NCBI GenBank assembly: GCA_022827785.1
Contig: JAJEIM010000003.1
Span: 35,421-99,420 of the forward strand
DNA from: Acidimicrobiia bacterium
GTDB lineage: Bacteria; Actinomycetota; Acidimicrobiia; Spongiisociales; Spongiisociaceae
Reading direction: 5' to 3'
Length of the DNA: 64,000 bases
Below the pieces are notes generated by a model. That model worked only from the letters and a program-made list of their open reading frames with translations. It was not told where the DNA came from and searched no databases. Each line of letters starts with the position of its first letter. The first letter of the stretch is position 1. A program made the position numbers and the translations under genes. Shown here piece by piece: positions 1 through 8,410 of the stretch.

Positions 1-439
1 CCGGGCGCCGCGGTGACGGGATGGCGATGCCGAGACGGGCCAGGGTCTCCACACACTCCTCGTGCATGCGCCTCTTGTTAAGCAGCCCCAACCTTGATCC
101 GAACCACCCGCCGCGCGTGTACTCCCGGTTCAGGAACAGGTTCTCGGCCACGTTCAACGTGTCGATGAGCGACAGGTCCTGGTGGACGGACTCGACGCCC
201 AGCGAACGGGCCACGTCCGGAGAAGAGATCCGGTGTTCGGCCCCGTCGATGCTTATGGTCCCGGAGTCCGGCTGGTAGATCCCGGCCAGGCACTTCACGA
301 GCGTCGACTTGCCGGCCCCGTTGTCGCCCAGCAGCGCCGTGACCCGCCCCCTGTGAAGCTCGAGGGAGACGCTGTCCAGAGCCTGGACGGCGCGGAACGC
401 CTTCGAAAGGTCTCGGACCTCGAGGGCGGGAGCAGTCAT
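1..439 (-). CDS. Sugar-type ABC transporter ATP-binding protein, N-terminal part (runs off window)
   Basis: The reading frame starts with ATG at 439 and stays open to the window edge, giving 146 residues. Walker A is GDNGAGKST at residues 38-46 and a Q-loop (VHQDLSLID) follows near residue 86. This arrangement matches the RbsA/MglA-type ATPases that energise import of sugars and related small solutes at the inner face of the membrane. The rest of the protein, normally a second ATPase half, lies outside the window. It is the last visible gene of the minus-strand operon and starts 2 bases beyond the stop of the YhfX-like gene, so it should work with the RbsC-like permease and binding protein upstream. 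The substrate is unknown. Confidence 0.9.
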   Translation of the reverse strand, partial: MTAPALEVRDLSKAFRAVQALDSVSLELHRGRVTALLGDNGAGKSTLVKCLAGIYQPDSGTISIDGAEHRISSPDVARSLGVESVHQDLSLIDTLNVAENLFLNREYTRGGWFGSRLGLLNKRRMHEECVETLARLGIAIPSPRRP

Positions 440-441
440 CG

Positions 442-1641
442 TCACCCTTCCCGTACCCGGTCGCCCAGGGTGTTCCATACACCCTCCACCGCCGGGGTGG
501 CAGTTCCGGCGCCGGTCACGCCCACCACCCAGGCACGGGTCACGAAGGCCTGAACTCGGAACCCGCAGATCACCGTGTCCCCCTCCTCGACCGTGCGGGA
601 AGCCGGTGGGTGCAGCCTCGCGTAGTAGTCGATGCCGGCCGGGTCGGGCATGTCGAGCGGCACCGGCTCCGTGGACACGTCCTCGGGATCGGCCGCTACC
701 AGTGCCCGCGTGTCGTACGCGTCGAAGACCGGGTCTACGTAGAAACCCCCGCCGAAACACAACGGGACGCCCTGGTGCAGGTGGGCAACCTCGGTTAGGT
801 AGAGGGCGGCGGGCTGTTCGGGAAGCTCCTCGACCGCGTGCAGCGGCGTCGAACCGGTCAGGCCATGGCCGGGCTCCACCTGGGTGGCCCCGATGTCCGC
901 CAGCAGATCGAGGACCGTCGTGGAGGTCGTACCGGGAGCGTTCACCTCGATGCGGGCGCCGGCTCCGAGTGTGGCGGACGCTATCTCCACACCCCGGGCG
1001 AGAGTGTCCACGTTGGGGGTGGGCGCCACCTTCCGGGAGTCCTTGCCGTAGAGAAGGGCGGGGAACGTGGTGAGACCGGCGAAACGCAGCCCCTTCAAGC
1101 CGTTCACGAAGGCGATGGCCGCGGGTAGCTCGTCGATGTGGAAGCCCCCTTCGTGACCTGGGTAGAAGATGTCGCCTTCGTTCCATATCCGGAGCAGCAC
1201 GTCCTGGGTGCGTCCGCGCCTGGTCACCGCCGCGGAGGCCTCCGATGCCTTGGTACGGGAGAAGATGGTCCAGTACTCGGGGGCCATGCCGGCGGCTTCC
1301 CTGGCCTCCGCCCGCGCCATCTGGACGAGGTGCCCCAGATTGCCCAGCCGGTGCCCGCCGGCCACGATGGGCCGGGCGCAGGCCATGTCGACAGCCACGT
1401 AACCGTCGGCGCCGCCCCGGGTTATCGCATCGAGCGCGCCCCCGGCCCGACCCAGCTGCTTGGTCATCGCGTACACGGTGAGGCCCCGGCGATGGGCCTC
1501 GGTCGAGAAGTGGCGGGTGTTGGCCTCGATCGCGTCCAGATCCAGGACGTAGCTGTTGGCGGGGATGCTCCCCTCCTGGTGAAGCCGGATGGCCGCCTCC
1601 ACGAAGGGCCGGTTACGGGTCAGCAGTCTCTTCAGGAACAT
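442..1641 (-). CDS. YhfX-like PLP enzyme (alanine racemase N-terminal domain family)
   Basis: 399 residues. The N-terminal half has alanine-racemase-fold features: the strand motif DLDAIEANT near residues 34-42 and the probable PLP lysine K61 in YAMTKQ. The C-terminal part resembles YhfX rather than biosynthetic alanine racemase: it has a conserved GGGFYVDPVF segment and a final beta-rich domain. YhfX-type proteins are thought to be PLP-dependent amino acid racemases or related enzymes, but their substrate is not settled. The gene lies between the ABC permease (6-base gap) and the ABC ATPase (2-base gap), so its product probably acts on the imported solute. It could equally be a lyase or aldolase of the same fold. 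Confidence 0.75.
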   Translation of the reverse strand: MFLKRLLTRNRPFVEAAIRLHQEGSIPANSYVLDLDAIEANTRHFSTEAHRRGLTVYAMTKQLGRAGGALDAITRGGADGYVAVDMACARPIVAGGHRLGNLGHLVQMARAEAREAAGMAPEYWTIFSRTKASEASAAVTRRGRTQDVLLRIWNEGDIFYPGHEGGFHIDELPAAIAFVNGLKGLRFAGLTTFPALLYGKDSRKVAPTPNVDTLARGVEIASATLGAGARIEVNAPGTTSTTVLDLLADIGATQVEPGHGLTGSTPLHAVEELPEQPAALYLTEVAHLHQGVPLCFGGGFYVDPVFDAYDTRALVAADPEDVSTEPVPLDMPDPAGIDYYARLHPPASRTVEEGDTVICGFRVQAFVTRAWVVGVTGAGTATPAVEGVWNTLGDRVREG

Positions 1642-1647
1642 GGTCGC

Positions 1648-2646
1648 TCAACTCTCCTCAGGTGCTCGCATGCTGAGCGCCACCGCCAGGACGATGATCA
1701 CGCCGCGGGCGATCAGCTGGTCCGCCACTTCCAGCCCCATCAGGATCAGCCCGTTGTTGAGCATCGCCATGATGACCGCCCCGGTCACCGCCCCTGCGAT
1801 CGAGGCGCGTCCCCCGAAAAGGTTGGTGCCCCCGATGACGACCGCCGCTATCACGGTCAGCAGGTCGTTCTCGCCGAGGTCGTGGCGACCGATGGCCAGC
1901 CTCCCGGCTAGCAGCACTCCCGCGAAGGCGGCGGTGGTCGCACTGGCCACCAGCGCGCTGATGCGGATGCGGTCCGTGTTGAGGCCGGACGCCTTCGCCG
2001 ACTCCCGGTTCGCTCCCGTGGCGAGGACATGGCGGCCCCAGCGCAGGTGGTGAAGCGCGAAGTGGCCGAGGGCCAGGACGATGATCGTCCACACGACCAG
2101 GGACGAGACCGGTCCCAACGAACCGGCGCCGAACAGGGCCGAGAAGGTGTCGTCCCGGATCGGCATCGACTGGAGGTTGTTCATGTTCCGGGCGATCCCG
2201 CTGATGATGCCCAGCGTTCCCAGGGTTACCAGGAATGACGGGATCCGGATCTTGACGGTGATGAGACCGTTGAACAGACCCACCACGACTCCGGTGGCCA
2301 CCGCGGCGACGGCGCCGGCCAGGAACCCGTGATCACCCACCACCACCGCAGCCACCAGCGACGAGAGCGCCACGGTGGATCCGACGGACAGGTCGATCTC
2401 CGCCGACCCCAGGGCGAAGGCCATCCCCACCGCCATCACCGCGATCGGCGCCGCCTGGCGGCCGATGTTCAGCAGGTTGGAGCCGCTGAGGAACCCGTCA
2501 TCCCAAAGGAAGACGGCGAAGACGGCGAGGATCGAGACGAAGGCCAGGTAGACGACGTACTGTCGCAACCCGCCGTCGTCGCCTTGGCGTGCCCGCAACC
2601 GTATCGAGCCGGCTACGGCTCGTAGCGGTTTACGGACCGCCTTCAC
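1648..2646 (-). CDS. ABC transporter permease, RbsC-like (BPD_transp_2)
   Basis: 332 residues, very hydrophobic, with about 8-10 predicted membrane segments beginning near residue 30. The segment GSAEIDLSVGS is the family hallmark that in ribose, galactose and autoinducer-2 permeases reads close to GxIDLSVGS. It would form the membrane channel with the truncated ATPase and receive substrate from the lipoprotein encoded immediately upstream (stop at 2684, gap 37 bases). The length is typical for the family, and only one permease is seen, consistent with a homodimer. The family assignment is firm; the substrate cannot be read from the sequence. Confidence 0.92.
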   Translation of the reverse strand: MKAVRKPLRAVAGSIRLRARQGDDGGLRQYVVYLAFVSILAVFAVFLWDDGFLSGSNLLNIGRQAAPIAVMAVGMAFALGSAEIDLSVGSTVALSSLVAAVVVGDHGFLAGAVAAVATGVVVGLFNGLITVKIRIPSFLVTLGTLGIISGIARNMNNLQSMPIRDDTFSALFGAGSLGPVSSLVVWTIIVLALGHFALHHLRWGRHVLATGANRESAKASGLNTDRIRISALVASATTAAFAGVLLAGRLAIGRHDLGENDLLTVIAAVVIGGTNLFGGRASIAGAVTGAVIMAMLNNGLILMGLEVADQLIARGVIIVLAVALSMRAPEES

Positions 2647-2683
2647 TTCCGGCAGTTCCTTCGGACACTCGGTCAGCTACAGC

Positions 2684-4879
2684 TTATCCTCCGAGGGCTT
2701 GCATGACTTCGGTTGGTGGGTCGGTAGCCAGAGACTGGCGGTAGGCGTCGACGATGTTGTCGGCAGTGACCTTGATCGCAGGCACGACCACGAACGGCGG
2801 AGCCGGTTTGCCGATCAGGCCGTAGGCGCCCTCCAGAGCCATAGTCCGGCCCAGGGCGTAGGCCTCGTCAGCCGCGATCCCCACGATGTTGCCACCCTCG
2901 ACCAGATCCAACGAAACATTCGTGTCCAGATCAAGGGTCACCACAGCCACATCCGAAGCGCCCGCAGCCCGCAACGCCGCCAGCACACCATCAGCCGGAC
3001 CCGCCGACCACGGCGCATAGATGCCGTTCAGGTCAGGGTTGCGGGTCAGCAACGACGCCGCGATCTCCTCAGCAGCAGCCGGATCCGCCAGACCCTGCTC
3101 ATCGACTATCTCGATCCCCGGATAGGCGGCCTCGATCCACGCCTTGAAAGCCTGATCCCGCTGGTTCGTCACGTAATAGGCAGCATCATGGAAGATGAAA
3201 CCCACCTTCCCCTGACCACCCAACGCATCCGCCAGAAGGTCAGCAGCCGCGATACCCATGGCCGCCAGGTCGTCGGTGACCACCCCTACATAATGGGTCC
3301 CATGCACGTATCCCTCGGGCACGTTGCTCAGGAACACCAGCTGGACGCCTGCGTCGACCGCGGGACGGAACGCTTCGGCGCCCGATACCGGGTCCAAGAC
3401 CAGGCTGATAATGATGTCGGGGTTCTGAGCCATGACGGTTTCCACGTCGTTGGCCTGCTGCGCCGCGTCGAACTGCGCGTTCGTCTCAGCAATGACCTCG
3501 ATACCCAACTCGGCAAACGCATCCCGAGCGCCCTGACTCACCGCATCAGTGAACGCACCCGCCGTATGCCACAACAAGGCAGCCGTATAACCACCCGACT
3601 GCACCTCAGCCGCCTCACCAGCCGTCAAGACAATCTCACCCGAAGGGGTAGCAGCCTCACCCCCCGGACCCCGAGTAACCGGCGCCACCGGCACCTCACC
3701 GAGGGCTTGCATGACTTCGGCCGGTGGGTCGGTAGCCAGCGACTGGCGGTAGGCGTCGACGATGTTGTCGGCGGTGACCTTGATAGCTGGAACGACCACG
3801 AACGGGGGTGCCGGTTTGCCGATCAGGCCGTAGGCGCCCTCGAGGGCCATGGTCCGGCCCAGGGCGTAGGCCTCGTCAGCGGCTATCCCGACGATGTTGC
3901 CGCCCTCGACCAGGTCGAGGGACACGTTCGTGTCCAGGTCGAGAGTGACCACAGCCACATCCGAAGCGCCCGCAGCCCGCAACGCCGCCAGCACACCATC
4001 GGCGGGACCCGCCGACCACGGTGCGTAAATGCCGTTGAGGTCAGGATTGCGGGTCAGCAACGACGCCGCGATCTCCTCAGCAGCAGCCGGATCCGCCAGA
4101 CCCTGCTCATCGACTATCTCGATCCCCGGATAGGCGGCCTCGATCCACGCCTTGAAAGCCTGATCCCGCTGGTTCGTTACGTAATAGGCAGCATCATGGA
4201 AGATGAAACCCACCTTCCCCTGACCACCCAACGCATCCGCCAGAAGGTCAGCAGCCGCGATACCCATAGCCGCCAGATCATCGGTGACCACACCCACATA
4301 GTCCGTCCCATGCACATATCCCTCAGGCACGTTGCTCAGGAACACCAACTGGACACCCGCTTCCACAGCCGGACGGAAAGCCTCCGCGCCCGATACCGGG
4401 TCGAGGACCAGGCTGATAATGATGTCAGGATTCTGAGCCATCACCGTCTCGACATCATTCGCCTGCTGCGCCGCGTCGAACTGAGCGTTCGTCTCCGCAA
4501 TCACCTCGATACCCAACTCGGCAAACGCATCCCGAGCGCCCTGGCTCACCGCATCCGTGAAAGCACCCGCCGTATGCCACAACAGAGCAGCCGTGTAGCC
4601 GCCCGACTTCACCTCAGCCGCCTCACCAGCCGACAGCACGATCTCACCCGACGGCGTAGCAGCCTCACCCCCCGGACCCCGAGTCACAGGCGCCACCGGC
4701 GCCGCAGGTGCTTCCGGCGCTGCAGTGGTCGCCGGGGCCTGGGTGGTGGCTGCAGCCACGGTCGTCGAGGTGGTTTCCTCGGCAGCCTCGTCACCGCCGC
4801 AGGCCGCGGCCAGCAGGCCGAGCAGCGCCATCGTGGCCACGACCATCCGCAGCCGCGTAGTCTCGGTTCTTGTCTTCAT
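2684..4879 (-). CDS. Substrate-binding lipoprotein with two tandem, nearly identical Peripla_BP_4-type domains
   Basis: 731 residues from ATG at 4879. This start is chosen because it makes an ATGA overlap with the stop of the M20 gene and is preceded by AGGAGG; an upstream in-frame Met at 5005 lies inside the M20 gene. A lipobox LLAAACGGD puts the lipidated cysteine at residue 27, followed by a Thr/Ala/Pro linker. Residues about 58-393 and 394-729 are two copies of the same 336-residue sugar-binding domain. Family members normally have one such domain (about 310-350 residues total). The protein should capture ligand outside the membrane for the RbsC-like permease downstream. Two domains on one anchor could raise capture capacity, or reflect a very recent duplication. 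Confidence 0.9.
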   Translation of the reverse strand: MKTRTETTRLRMVVATMALLGLLAAACGGDEAAEETTSTTVAAATTQAPATTAAPEAPAAPVAPVTRGPGGEAATPSGEIVLSAGEAAEVKSGGYTAALLWHTAGAFTDAVSQGARDAFAELGIEVIAETNAQFDAAQQANDVETVMAQNPDIIISLVLDPVSGAEAFRPAVEAGVQLVFLSNVPEGYVHGTDYVGVVTDDLAAMGIAAADLLADALGGQGKVGFIFHDAAYYVTNQRDQAFKAWIEAAYPGIEIVDEQGLADPAAAEEIAASLLTRNPDLNGIYAPWSAGPADGVLAALRAAGASDVAVVTLDLDTNVSLDLVEGGNIVGIAADEAYALGRTMALEGAYGLIGKPAPPFVVVPAIKVTADNIVDAYRQSLATDPPAEVMQALGEVPVAPVTRGPGGEAATPSGEIVLTAGEAAEVQSGGYTAALLWHTAGAFTDAVSQGARDAFAELGIEVIAETNAQFDAAQQANDVETVMAQNPDIIISLVLDPVSGAEAFRPAVDAGVQLVFLSNVPEGYVHGTHYVGVVTDDLAAMGIAAADLLADALGGQGKVGFIFHDAAYYVTNQRDQAFKAWIEAAYPGIEIVDEQGLADPAAAEEIAASLLTRNPDLNGIYAPWSAGPADGVLAALRAAGASDVAVVTLDLDTNVSLDLVEGGNIVGIAADEAYALGRTMALEGAYGLIGKPAPPFVVVPAIKVTADNIVDAYRQSLATDPPTEVMQALGG
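2691..4706 (-). repeat. Intragenic tandem duplication, 2 x 1008 bp
   Basis: Copy 1 is 2691-3698 and copy 2 is 3699-4706. The offset is exactly 1008 bases (336 codons) at both ends: the block beginning CCGAGGGCTTGC occurs at 2691 and 3699, and the CGAGT block near 3672 recurs at 4680. Long stretches are identical at DNA level, with scattered and mostly synonymous differences. The two encoded domains differ at only a handful of residues, such as TDPPAE versus TDPPTE and DYVG versus HYVG. The unit is in frame, so the duplication fuses domains rather than genes. Scattered differences argue against a trivial assembly error. Confidence 0.95.
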
Positions 4880-6162
4880 TGTTCCTCCTCCGGCCGCCCT
4901 CTCCCTGCTTCCTCCACCCCGCACCAGGACGCCACGAAGTGCGCAAGGGTGCGGGTCGCGGAGATCAGCTCCTGGATCGGGAGCCTTTCGAATGGGGTGT
5001 GACATGTTGCAATGTCTCCGGGGGCGAAGTACACGCCGGGGATCCCGGCCGCCCGGAGCAGTGGCTTCTCGGACCAGTAGGGAGCGCCCTCGATCCGGGC
5101 ACGGCTACCGGTGGTGTGTTCGATCGATTGCATCAGCGCGCAGACGCCCGGATGGTCCGCCGGGACCTCGTCGGGAGTTCCTCCCACCGGGTGGTCCCGC
5201 GGGGCAGAGAAGACCACCTGGGCCGAGACGCCGTGGTCGTCCGCCACCCTGGCGGCGAGATCGCGCAAAGCGTCAGCCTGGATGCTGAGGTCGTCTCCCG
5301 GCAGCAGCTTCTGGATGAGGGACAGCCGGAAGTCGCCCGGAACCGCGATGTTCCCGCCGGACTCGACGGAGGTGACCAGCAGGAAGCGTCCGCCCAGTAG
5401 GTCATGGTCCGGGCCATCACGCAGGCCCTCGTCGCGGTCCCACAACTCGCTGAGGAGCGAGTGGCCCGCCCGCAGCGCATCGACACCGAGCTCGGGGGTT
5501 CCGAAGTAGGCCGATCTGCCGGTCAGCGTGATGTCGGCGATCAGAAAGCCCATCTGGGCGGTGTAGATGGCCCCGGTGGTCGGCTCGGTGTAGATCGCGA
5601 AGTCCGGCACCTCACCGGGGCCGTCGAACAGGTGCGAGACCGCCGCGCGCATTCCTATGGAGAGCCCGCTGCCGGGCTGGCCGGACTCCTCGTCGCAAAC
5701 CAGCAGTGCTGTGAGTGGACCGGCCAGCCGGTAACCTGCCCGGTCGACCGAACGGACGGCCTCGATGATCGAGCAGACACCTGCCTTCTGGTCGGTGACC
5801 CCGCGGGCCCATATCTCGCCGTCGACGATGCTTCCGGCGAAGGGATCGGCCCGGTCGGTCCCGCTCCACTCCCGCGCCCAGTCGTCCGCGTGCACTGTGT
5901 CCAGATGACCAGCCAGCACCAGCGACCTTCCCCCCGAGCATCCAGCCTCGGCGTAAACGTTGGGCCTTCCGGGTTCTGCCTCGACCAGGCGCACCCGATT
6001 CCAGGGCCCTTCCTCCATCCGGCTCCTGACCCATCCGGCGAAGGCGGTCTCGTGCGGGGTCACGCTCGGAATCCGCACAGCCTCCAGCAGCGACGCGACC
6101 AGCTCCTCCTCGTCGATGGCGGCGGCAATCTCGTCGGCCGGTGACCTCACCATCGTGGTCAT
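4876..6162 (-). CDS. M20 family metallopeptidase (ArgE/DapE/carboxypeptidase G2 type)
   Basis: 428 residues from ATG at 6162, chosen because it forms an ATGA overlap with the stop of the ROK gene; a long upstream extension would lie entirely within that gene. The di-zinc site is visible: H86 and D88 in LAGHLDTV, bridging D124 in GVTDQKAG, catalytic base E158 with E159 in CDEESG, E193 in YTEPT, and a C-terminal His in CHTPFER. Such enzymes hydrolyse N-acyl amino acids, dipeptides or related amides in the cytoplasm. Its place between a regulator and an importer suggests that it cleaves the imported compound. The exact substrate is unknown. Confidence 0.9.
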   Translation of the reverse strand: MTTMVRSPADEIAAAIDEEELVASLLEAVRIPSVTPHETAFAGWVRSRMEEGPWNRVRLVEAEPGRPNVYAEAGCSGGRSLVLAGHLDTVHADDWAREWSGTDRADPFAGSIVDGEIWARGVTDQKAGVCSIIEAVRSVDRAGYRLAGPLTALLVCDEESGQPGSGLSIGMRAAVSHLFDGPGEVPDFAIYTEPTTGAIYTAQMGFLIADITLTGRSAYFGTPELGVDALRAGHSLLSELWDRDEGLRDGPDHDLLGGRFLLVTSVESGGNIAVPGDFRLSLIQKLLPGDDLSIQADALRDLAARVADDHGVSAQVVFSAPRDHPVGGTPDEVPADHPGVCALMQSIEHTTGSRARIEGAPYWSEKPLLRAAGIPGVYFAPGDIATCHTPFERLPIQELISATRTLAHFVASWCGVEEAGRGRPEEEQ

Positions 6163-7430
6163 CGGCCCAGCCGGCCCCGCACGAAGGTGGTCCTCACCGA
6201 GGCCCGAGCGGTAGAGATCGCTCCCATGAAGGCGGCACGGTTGCCCAGTGCCGAGGCAACCAACTCCGGTGTCACGTCCAGGTAACAGTCCAGCTTGGAG
6301 CGCACCGCATCGACGAATGTGGGATTGGACCCGACCCCGCCCCCGAATACGATCCGGGCCGGATCGCCGAACCAGCAGAGCCATGCCACTGCGGACGCCA
6401 TCGCCTCGGCGGCGATGCCGATAGCCTCGGATGCGGCTTCGTCACCCGAAGAGGCCGCTAGGAGGATCTCCGAGACTTCGGCATCGCGCTCGAGGCGGGA
6501 GGTATAGCCTGAATCCACTGCTTGACGGAACCGCCTGCGGATGGCAGGAGCGGAGGCGACATCCTCCAACGTGAGCCGTCCTCCCCGGTTGTCGCCCGGT
6601 CCCGAGATGTCGATCGACCCGAGTTCTCCGGCCGCTCCGTGTCCCCCCCGATAGAGCTTCCCGTCCATCACCAGTCCGGCGCCTATTCCGGTGCCGACCG
6701 AGATTGCTACGAAGTCCAGCCCACCCAGATCGTCCATCGCTTCCGCTTCCGCCACCGCAGCCAGATTCACGTCGTTCTCGATCGTGACCGGCACGCCGAG
6801 CCGTTCGGAGAGTTCCGCCCGGATCGGGAGATCGGCGAACCCTGAGAGGTTGGGGGACATCTCCACCCGGTCGAGCCGCGGGCGGTACACACCGGGCACC
6901 CCCACGCAGCCGGACTCCAGGAGGTGGTCCTTGCCCCCCAGGGTCTCGAGCAGCCGGGTAGTGGCCGCCACGACCGTGTCCACCGCAGCCCGGGCATGGG
7001 AGGCGGTCTCGATGCGATCCTCGGCCAGGACCCTCCCGAGCAGGTCAGCAACGCCCACGATGATCTTGGTGGCCCCCATGTCCACTCCCACCACCAGCGC
7101 GGCGTCCGGAACCAGCGCGTAGGGGGTGGCCGGGCGCCCGATCCGATTCTGGGAGGTTTCGGGAGGAGGGATGAGGCTCACCACGCCGGCGTCCTCGAGG
7201 TCCGACACCAGGGCGGATACGGTCGGCTTCGACAACCCGGTCCGGCGGGCCAGCGTGGCGCGTGAGATCGGGAATGGCGCAGCCTGCATGAACTCGTCGA
7301 AGACCGCTTGGCCGTTGCGCAGGCGAAGTGCCCAGGAGCCGGATCCGTCGATCACGTCTTGATCCCCATGCGTCGGTGATGGGCGCCCCGCCGCGCCGGG
7401 AACCGTCTGTCCCGGTAAACCGATACACAC
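6159..7430 (-). CDS. ROK-family transcriptional regulator
   Basis: Up to 423 residues. A winged helix-turn-helix occupies about residues 53-85 (core TLARRTGLSKPTVSALV), and the ROK sugar-kinase-like domain follows, starting at GVDMGATK (115-122). The usual ROK zinc cysteine motif after the GAAGELG segment is absent: GPGDNRGGR stands in its place, so metal-dependent ligand sensing may be lost. The first Met at 7430 may not be the true start; GTG at 7355, just before the conserved region, is an alternative. It heads the operon leading to the M20 peptidase and ABC importer, with a promoter and inverted-repeat operator about 100 bases upstream, so autoregulation is likely. Confidence 0.9.
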   Translation of the reverse strand: MCIGLPGQTVPGAAGRPSPTHGDQDVIDGSGSWALRLRNGQAVFDEFMQAAPFPISRATLARRTGLSKPTVSALVSDLEDAGVVSLIPPPETSQNRIGRPATPYALVPDAALVVGVDMGATKIIVGVADLLGRVLAEDRIETASHARAAVDTVVAATTRLLETLGGKDHLLESGCVGVPGVYRPRLDRVEMSPNLSGFADLPIRAELSERLGVPVTIENDVNLAAVAEAEAMDDLGGLDFVAISVGTGIGAGLVMDGKLYRGGHGAAGELGSIDISGPGDNRGGRLTLEDVASAPAIRRRFRQAVDSGYTSRLERDAEVSEILLAASSGDEAASEAIGIAAEAMASAVAWLCWFGDPARIVFGGGVGSNPTFVDAVRSKLDCYLDVTPELVASALGNRAAFMGAISTARASVRTTFVRGRLGR

Positions 7431-7526
7431 CGGTAGGTACAGGTGCCGGCCGTCATTCCCATCCTCGTGATCCAGAGAGCCTGTCCAGCCATACGGCTAG
7501 TCGGCTCCGGCCGCCTTCCGGCCCGT

Positions 7527-7556
7527 ATTCTCGCCGCCTACCATTTAGTTTGTCAA
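7527..7556 (-). promoter_or_regulatory. Promoter of the ROK-M20-importer operon
   Basis: Read on the minus strand, a perfect -35 TTGACA (7556-7551) is followed by an 18-base spacer and a -10 candidate GAGAAT (7532-7527). Transcription would begin near 7520, about 90 bases before the first Met of the regulator gene. The -35 box lies inside the inverted repeat at 7543-7571. This is a sequence-based prediction. Confidence 0.6.
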
Positions 7557-7571
7557 GTTACTTTACTAAAT
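7543..7571. promoter_or_regulatory. ROK-type operator (inverted repeat)
   Basis: A perfect 7-base inverted repeat, ATTTAGT (7543-7549) and ACTAAAT (7565-7571), is separated by 15 bases. It is the only AT-rich island in this GC-rich neighbourhood. The half-site TTTAGTTTGT resembles the TTAGTTTGT half-sites known for XylR-type ROK repressors. It covers the -35 element of the promoter reading into the ROK gene, so bound repressor would block transcription of the whole operon. Confidence 0.65.
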
Positions 7572-7726
7572 ATCCCGCTCTTCTCCTCGACAGCCGATCC
7601 TCGGTGGTGGCCCCGACGGTGGTGCCGCACCCGCAGGCTCCTGCAACCGCTCCCGATGTGCTGCCACTCGCACGCGGAGGAGCGGAAGTCACTGACCGTA
7701 AACCGCTTGCCTTCCCCGGAGAAGCG

Positions 7727-7762
7727 TTCGCGGTTGCAGAACGTTTCGCGGTTGCAGAACGT
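7727..7762. repeat. Two perfect 18-bp tandem direct repeats
   Basis: The unit TTCGCGGTTGCAGAACGT occurs at 7727-7744 and again at 7745-7762. With flanking bases each unit also has short inverted arms (CGTTC and GAACG; ACGTT and AACGT), so each could be a binding site for a dimeric regulator. No neighbouring gene shows which protein would bind. Confidence 0.6.
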
Positions 7763-7882
7763 CATACGCGGATAGGCGTGCCGTCCCGTCCCCCTGCCGA
7801 GGCAGAACAGTTCCGGGTCTTCAAGATGTCAGGCAGCAGCCACGCCAGACATCGCCGGGCTATTCCACAACCAGCGTGCTGG

Positions 7883-8410
7883 TCACTCCTGCCGTTCCAG
7901 GGCAAGCCGTAAGGCATCGGCCGTGCGGTCGTCGTAGGCCACCAGCCGGATCTGGCTCAGGATGGCGGGGTGTGCCTCGGCCCAGCGAAGGGACTCTGTG
8001 ACGATCACCGACGCGGCCGGGTCCAGTGGATAGCCGAACACCCCGGTCGAGATGGCGGGCATGGCCACGGTGGTGGCGCCTAGCTCCTTCGCAGCGTCCA
8101 GGGCGGCCCGCACCGCCTGGCGGAGCAGGGTTTCGTTGTCCTGTCCTTCCCGGTAGCGGGGTCCCACCACGTGCACCACCCACCTGGCCGGCAATCCCCC
8201 GCCGCTGGTAATCGCGGCCTGTCCGGGCCGGACCGGACCGTGCTCCGAGACCCACCGCTCGGAGTCCTTGACGAACTCCTCCCCTCCCACCCTGGCGAGG
8301 GCGGCCGCTACGCCTCCGCCGTGAACGAGATGCTCGTTGGCGGCGTTGACGATCACATCGGTGCGGGCGGCTGTGAGGTCGCCCTGGAGCACGACCACCG
8401 TGCTACCCAC
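7883..8410 (-). CDS. Macro domain protein (ADP-ribose-binding/hydrolase type)
   Basis: 175 residues from GTG at 8410. The GTG shares its first base with the TAG stop of the preceding racemase-like gene. Upstream of this point the open frame continues but loses all family resemblance. The ADP-ribose-binding signature is present near the N-terminus (GDLTAARTDVIVNAAN, then GGGVAAAL), and the second loop is AISTGVFGYPLD. Macro domains of this single-domain type bind ADP-ribose, and many hydrolyse O-acetyl-ADP-ribose or remove ADP-ribose from proteins or nucleic acids. The length is normal for a stand-alone domain. Coupling with a hydantoin-racemase-like gene is unexplained. Confidence 0.9.
   Translation of the reverse strand: MGSTVVVLQGDLTAARTDVIVNAANEHLVHGGGVAAALARVGGEEFVKDSERWVSEHGPVRPGQAAITSGGGLPARWVVHVVGPRYREGQDNETLLRQAVRAALDAAKELGATTVAMPAISTGVFGYPLDPAASVIVTESLRWAEAHPAILSQIRLVAYDDRTADALRLALERQE

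Larger units (their letters stand above)
7431..7882. other. Intergenic region of 452 bp with no credible gene
   Basis: This gap between the ROK gene and the macro-domain gene holds the predicted promoter and operator at 7527-7571 and two 18-base direct repeats at 7727-7762. Short open frames on both strands show no recognisable protein features and no good ribosome binding site. No RNA gene was recognised. Confidence 0.6.

Noticed and set aside
2699..5002. A 767-codon plus-strand open frame
   Set aside because: It is antisense to the duplicated binding-protein gene, whose signal peptide, lipobox, ribosome site and domain match are clear. Long antisense frames are expected in GC-rich DNA and here are doubled by the duplication.
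4876..5005. Upstream Met at 5005 as the start of the duplicated binding protein
   Set aside because: The added 42 residues lack a signal-peptide pattern and overlap the M20 gene. The Met at 4879 has a perfect ribosome site and an ATGA junction.
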